A model generated the notes under the pieces. That model did not search any database. It saw only the letters and a list, made by a program, of their open reading frames with translations, and was not told where the DNA came from. Of a DNA stretch of 64,000 nt, positions 62,201 to 64,000 are shown in pieces; within the stretch, counting starts at the first letter, position 1, and each line of letters opens with the position of its first letter. The DNA comes from Pseudomonadota bacterium. GTDB taxonomy: Bacteria > Pseudomonadota > Alphaproteobacteria > Micavibrionales > UBA2020. The stretch spans positions 232,611 through 296,610 of the forward strand of contig JAJZVA010000001.1 of the NCBI GenBank assembly GCA_021845905.1, given 5' to 3'. Made by a program: the position numbers and the translations under genes.

Positions 62201-62308
62201 CTTATTTTCTCGGTGCCGCTGTCTCTGATTGCAACGCCGGTCATTTATTCCGTATTGGTTCGGATGCATATGCGGTTATCGGGACAGGGGCTTGATAAAC
62301 AGACGTAG
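59222..62308 (+). CDS. RND-family efflux pump
   Basis: The 1,028-residue pump has 12 membrane segments and two large periplasmic loops. The proton-relay helix 4 reads GGIAASIGLIIDNAIIVVEA (Asp about 404), the HAE-like single-Asp form, whereas CzcA/CusA pumps have DFG.I.DGA. The C-terminal half contains GIVAKNGILVLDYARQ and LKPVLMTSLAAALGMLPLAY. Context suggests metal export, but helix 4 does not support a classical HME pump; substrate open. Confidence 0.9.
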   Translation: MKPDSSPVAGFTARHQLAIVFLALILCLAGVFAALRMPSSVFPATAFPRIVVNINNGIMPANQVMATITRPVEETLKSIPGVKTVLSTTTRGAAIVNVEFSWGTDMHRAELYVLGKLSEIQSGLPAGSDVEASRVGFTLSYPIIGISMTSKTQNQMDLWKLATYTVKPLFLQIPGVSKVEIVGGRRPEYHVVVDLQKLRATHLAITDVSAALKRSNLIASVGLMVRNYRLYLATVDGRVHSPADIGNIVIADRDGYPIRVSDVAQVVRAPAPAYKSVTAQGRPAVLLDIESHTDSNITAISAALRSDIKQLHRELPPDVHLSFFYNQSSFVKDSVSNVWSSVIFGLILSAVILFFFLKSWGSVWTAIVTIPISVLITFVAMKIAGLNFNMMTLGGIAASIGLIIDNAIIVVEAIVHRIALGSKRLEALKEAMGEILTALVGSTLTPVVVFLPLAYLTGIAGVFFRALGITMVVALLVSLLLAVTLTPAIATWLIRDTRKMNGEDGPILKRILRLYEASMRGALRHTALTLIACVVIGLGSIFVYQHIETDFLPSFDEGGFDIDFTALPGTSLQETSRVLDQAEKIIRNDPDVQSYSRELGIELGPFLNEPNVGSYLIKLKPDRKHTSDEVMDRIRGQFDKRFPMVRWDIKGFLSDLVGDLQLAPYPVEIKLFSPDLAWLKKTAPRVEEQIRKIPGIVDTFDGLTVSGPTIDFQVRRAAAARYGLTAQDIADAVDNVLLGKISSFVIQGDRVVNIRVLADRSRVSDISDLRQLPIRTPNGAIVTLQQVASVSVSPNEVELDRQNLRQDDIVSARLQGVDLGTAMREIKAVLSRDKWLPADAVEYGGQYKLQQASFKNLLTVLLAAILLVFTVLVIEFRSFYEPVAIVIGAVLTLLGSLLGLWTAGITLNIVSYLGAIIGVGIVAKNGILVLDYARQMRDQGMELQEALVCAGHRRLKPVLMTSLAAALGMLPLAYGAGAGAQMLQPLGIAVIGALIFSVPLSLIATPVIYSVLVRMHMRLSGQGLDKQT

Positions 62309-62404
62309 GCATTGATGATTTGATATAGATCAAGTGCCGTCTCGGACAGGCATTTAAAATAAAGTGTTTCGGATATTTTTGTATCCAGAGGATGAAAGGA
62401 AACA

Positions 62405-64000
62405 ATGACAATGACAGAACAGAAAGCACATTGCTGCCACCATGGACAGCACAACCATGAAGCGCCGGAAAAAACGTCCGCGCCGTCCAGCGGTTCTATC
62501 ATTTATACTTGTCCGATGCATCCGCAAATCCGGCAGGAGGAGCCAGGGTCATGTCCGCTTTGTAATATGACGCTGGTGCCGAAAAAGGCCTCTGGAGGTG
62601 CGGAGAAAAGTTCGGAACAGGATGGCAAAGCGGAAGGGGAAGCGCATTGCTGTCATCACGGACATCGCCATCATGACGCATCGGAAAAGCCGTCTACTCC
62701 TCTCAGCGGGCCTGTTGTTTATACCTGCCCGATGCACCCGCAAATTCGGCAGGATGGACCGGGATCATGCCCGTTGTGCGGCATGGGTCTGGAACCGGAA
62801 ATGGCCACGGGCGGCGAGGCGGAAAATCCGGAACTGGCCGATATGTCGCGGCGGTTCTGGGTCGGTCTGGTCTTGACCCTGCCGGTGTTCATCTTGGAAA
62901 TGGGTGGACATTTCTTCAAGCTTTCTCTCCTGCCGCCCGCAGCATCCAACTGGGTCCAGCTGGTTCTGGCCACGCCCGTTGTCTTGTGGGCGGGCAAGCC
63001 GTTCTTCGAACGCGGCTGGGCGTCGCTCGTCAACCGCAGCCTGAACATGTTCACGCTAGTTGCCATGGGCACCGGTATAGCCTGGCTTTACAGTATCGTC
63101 GCAACGGTCACGCCGGACGTGTTCCCGCCCGTTTTCCGGCATCAGGGCGCTGTCGCGGTCTATTTCGAGGCCTCTGCCGTGATCACGGTATTGGTATTGA
63201 TGGGGCAGGTGCTGGAACTGCGCGCACGGGAGCGCACCGGCGGCGCGATCAAGGCGCTGCTGCAACTCGCGCCAGAGACGGCACTACGTGTCGGCGCGGA
63301 TGGCAAGGATGCAGACATCTCCCTCGATCAGGTCAAAACCGGCGACCTGCTGCGCGTCCGCCCAGGCGGCAAGGTGCCTGTGGACGGCATCATCACGGAA
63401 GGCAGCGGCACGCTGGATGAATCGCTGATCACGGGCGAGTCAATGCCCGCGAAAAAGGAATCCGGCGCGGTGGTCATTGGTGGCACGATCAATCAGGCGG
63501 GCAGTTTCGTCATGCGCGCAGACAAAGTCGGCGCCGATACCATGCTGTCGCGGATCGTCGATATGGTGGCGCAGGCGCAACGCAGCCGCGCGCCGATCCA
63601 GAAGCTGGCTGATCTGGTGTCGTCGTGGTTCGTTCCCGCCGTCATTCTCTGCGCATTGATCGCGTTCGTCGCATGGGCGGCTTTCGGGCCGTCTCCGGCC
63701 TTCAGTTACGCCCTGATCGCCGCCGTCAGCGTGCTGATCATCGCCTGCCCGTGCGCCTTGGGCCTTGCCACGCCGATGTCGGTCATGGTCGGCGTCGGGC
63801 GCGGCGCGCAGGAGGGCGTACTGATTAAAAACGCTGAAGCACTGGAACGTATGGAGAAAATAGACACGCTGGTCGTGGACAAGACCGGCACACTGACCGA
63901 GGGAAAACCGGCAGTGACCAAAATTATAACCGCCGAAGGCATAAGCGAGGATAAACTTCTCGCTCTGGTCGCCGCGTTGGAACGGGGCAGCGAGCATCCG
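62405..64000 (+). CDS. copA: copper-type P1B ATPase with two N-terminal His/Cys-rich metal-binding domains (3' end outside window)
   Basis: The frame is open from ATG 62405 (AAAGGAAA upstream) to the window end, 532 codons. Two near-identical modules come first, about residues 9-59 and 81-131: HCCHHG plus YTCPMHPQI and GSCPLC. Then follow eight membrane segments' first part, the actuator motif [13 protein letters not shown], the channel CPC motif ([13 protein letters not shown], about 449) and the phosphorylation site DKTGTLTEG (about 493). It exports Cu(I) or Ag(I) from the cytoplasm. No classical HMA domain is present. Confidence 0.93.
   Translation, partial: MTMTEQKAHCCHHGQHNHEAPEKTSAPSSGSIIYTCPMHPQIRQEEPGSCPLCNMTLVPKKASGGAEKSSEQDGKAEGEAHCCHHGHRHHDASEKPSTPLSGPVVYTCPMHPQIRQDGPGSCPLCGMGLEPEMATGGEAENPELADMSRRFWVGLVLTLPVFILEMGGHFFKLSLLPPAASNWVQLVLATPVVLWAGKPFFERGWASLVNRSLNMFTLVAMGTGIAWLYSIVATVTPDVFPPVFRHQGAVAVYFEASAVITVLVLMGQVLELRARERTGGAIKALLQLAPETALRVGADGKDADISLDQVKTGDLLRVRPGGKVPVDGIITEGSGTLDESLITGESMPAKKESGAVVIGGTINQAGSFVMRADKVGADTMLSRIVDMVAQAQRSRAPIQKLADLVSSWFVPAVILCALIAFVAWAAFGPSPAFSYALIAAVSVLIIACPCALGLATPMSVMVGVGRGAQEGVLIKNAEALERMEKIDTLVVDKTGTLTEGKPAVTKIITAEGISEDKLLALVAALERGSEHP

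Larger units (their letters stand above)
43035..64000. mobile_element. integrative mobilizable element with metal-resistance cargo (left end and body)
   Basis: The stretch starts at a broken tRNA gene with an integrase and contains parB-like, ardA, toxin-antitoxin, relaxase, mobC and a candidate oriT, then mercury- and copper-type genes and an IS5-family copy. There are no type IV secretion genes and no recognisable replication initiator in view, so self-transfer is unlikely; a helper would be needed. The right end is outside the window, and the cargo could in principle belong to a second element. Confidence 0.65.

Overview
The window looks like chromosome from a deep-branching alphaproteobacterium of the Rhodospirillales/Micavibrio type. 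I infer this from the separate F0 ATP-synthase operon (atpI-atpB-atpE-b'-b), the order zapA - 6S RNA - 5-formyl-THF cyclo-ligase - ymdB, the order rsfS-rlmH-envC-ctpA-yibQ-rppH, a DksA with only one cysteine, and the family signatures of the proteins. No marker here fixes the genus.

Positions 1-30,700 are ordinary core genome: the end of rpsO with its terminator, a SirB1/BON-lipoprotein pair, yraN-rsmI divergent from an LppC-type lipoprotein and yggS, mfd, polA, a cupin and an aldo/keto reductase, the F0 genes, a near-perfect parS site in front of putA, nadD, rsfS-rlmH, the cell-separation/protease cluster envC-ctpA, rppH, a DUF192-ymdB-fau operon behind a 6S RNA gene with a clear sigma70 promoter, and zapA.

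Positions 30,800-38,900 (minus strand) hold the most unusual chromosomal locus. A CobD/CbiB-like membrane protein is followed by a 1,020-residue protein with a long Asp/Gly/Gln-rich segment and a C-terminal VWA domain with complete MIDAS. This overlaps a 980-residue AAA+ ATPase, which is followed by a small unknown protein. The pair recalls CobS/CobT and midasin in architecture, but no cobaltochelatase large subunit is present, and the ATPase ends in two MshEN-like repeats. After dksA come a secreted esterase and a TPR/GT41 glycosyltransferase.

From 42,290 onward the DNA is accessory. An IS3-family remnant cuts a GHKL ATPase gene. Next is the 5' half of a tRNA-Arg gene, broken at the anticodon loop, and a tyrosine integrase gene. 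This starts an apparently mobilizable, non-self-transmissible element: integrase, ParB-like protein, ArdA antirestriction protein, HigBA-type toxin-antitoxin, relaxase, MobC and a candidate oriT, but no type IV secretion genes and no obvious replication initiator. Its cargo is metal resistance: a merR-controlled thioredoxin-like/merT/merP cassette without merA, an IS5-family insertion beside the 3' end of a second merR, then an outer-membrane factor / membrane-fusion protein / RND pump operon and a copper-type P1B ATPase that runs off the window. The right end of the element is not seen.

Two operons of the element (45,895 and 48,202) carry clearly homologous ~90-nt leaders, a candidate cis-regulatory RNA or shared promoter element. 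No CRISPR array, rRNA gene or intact tRNA gene was seen.
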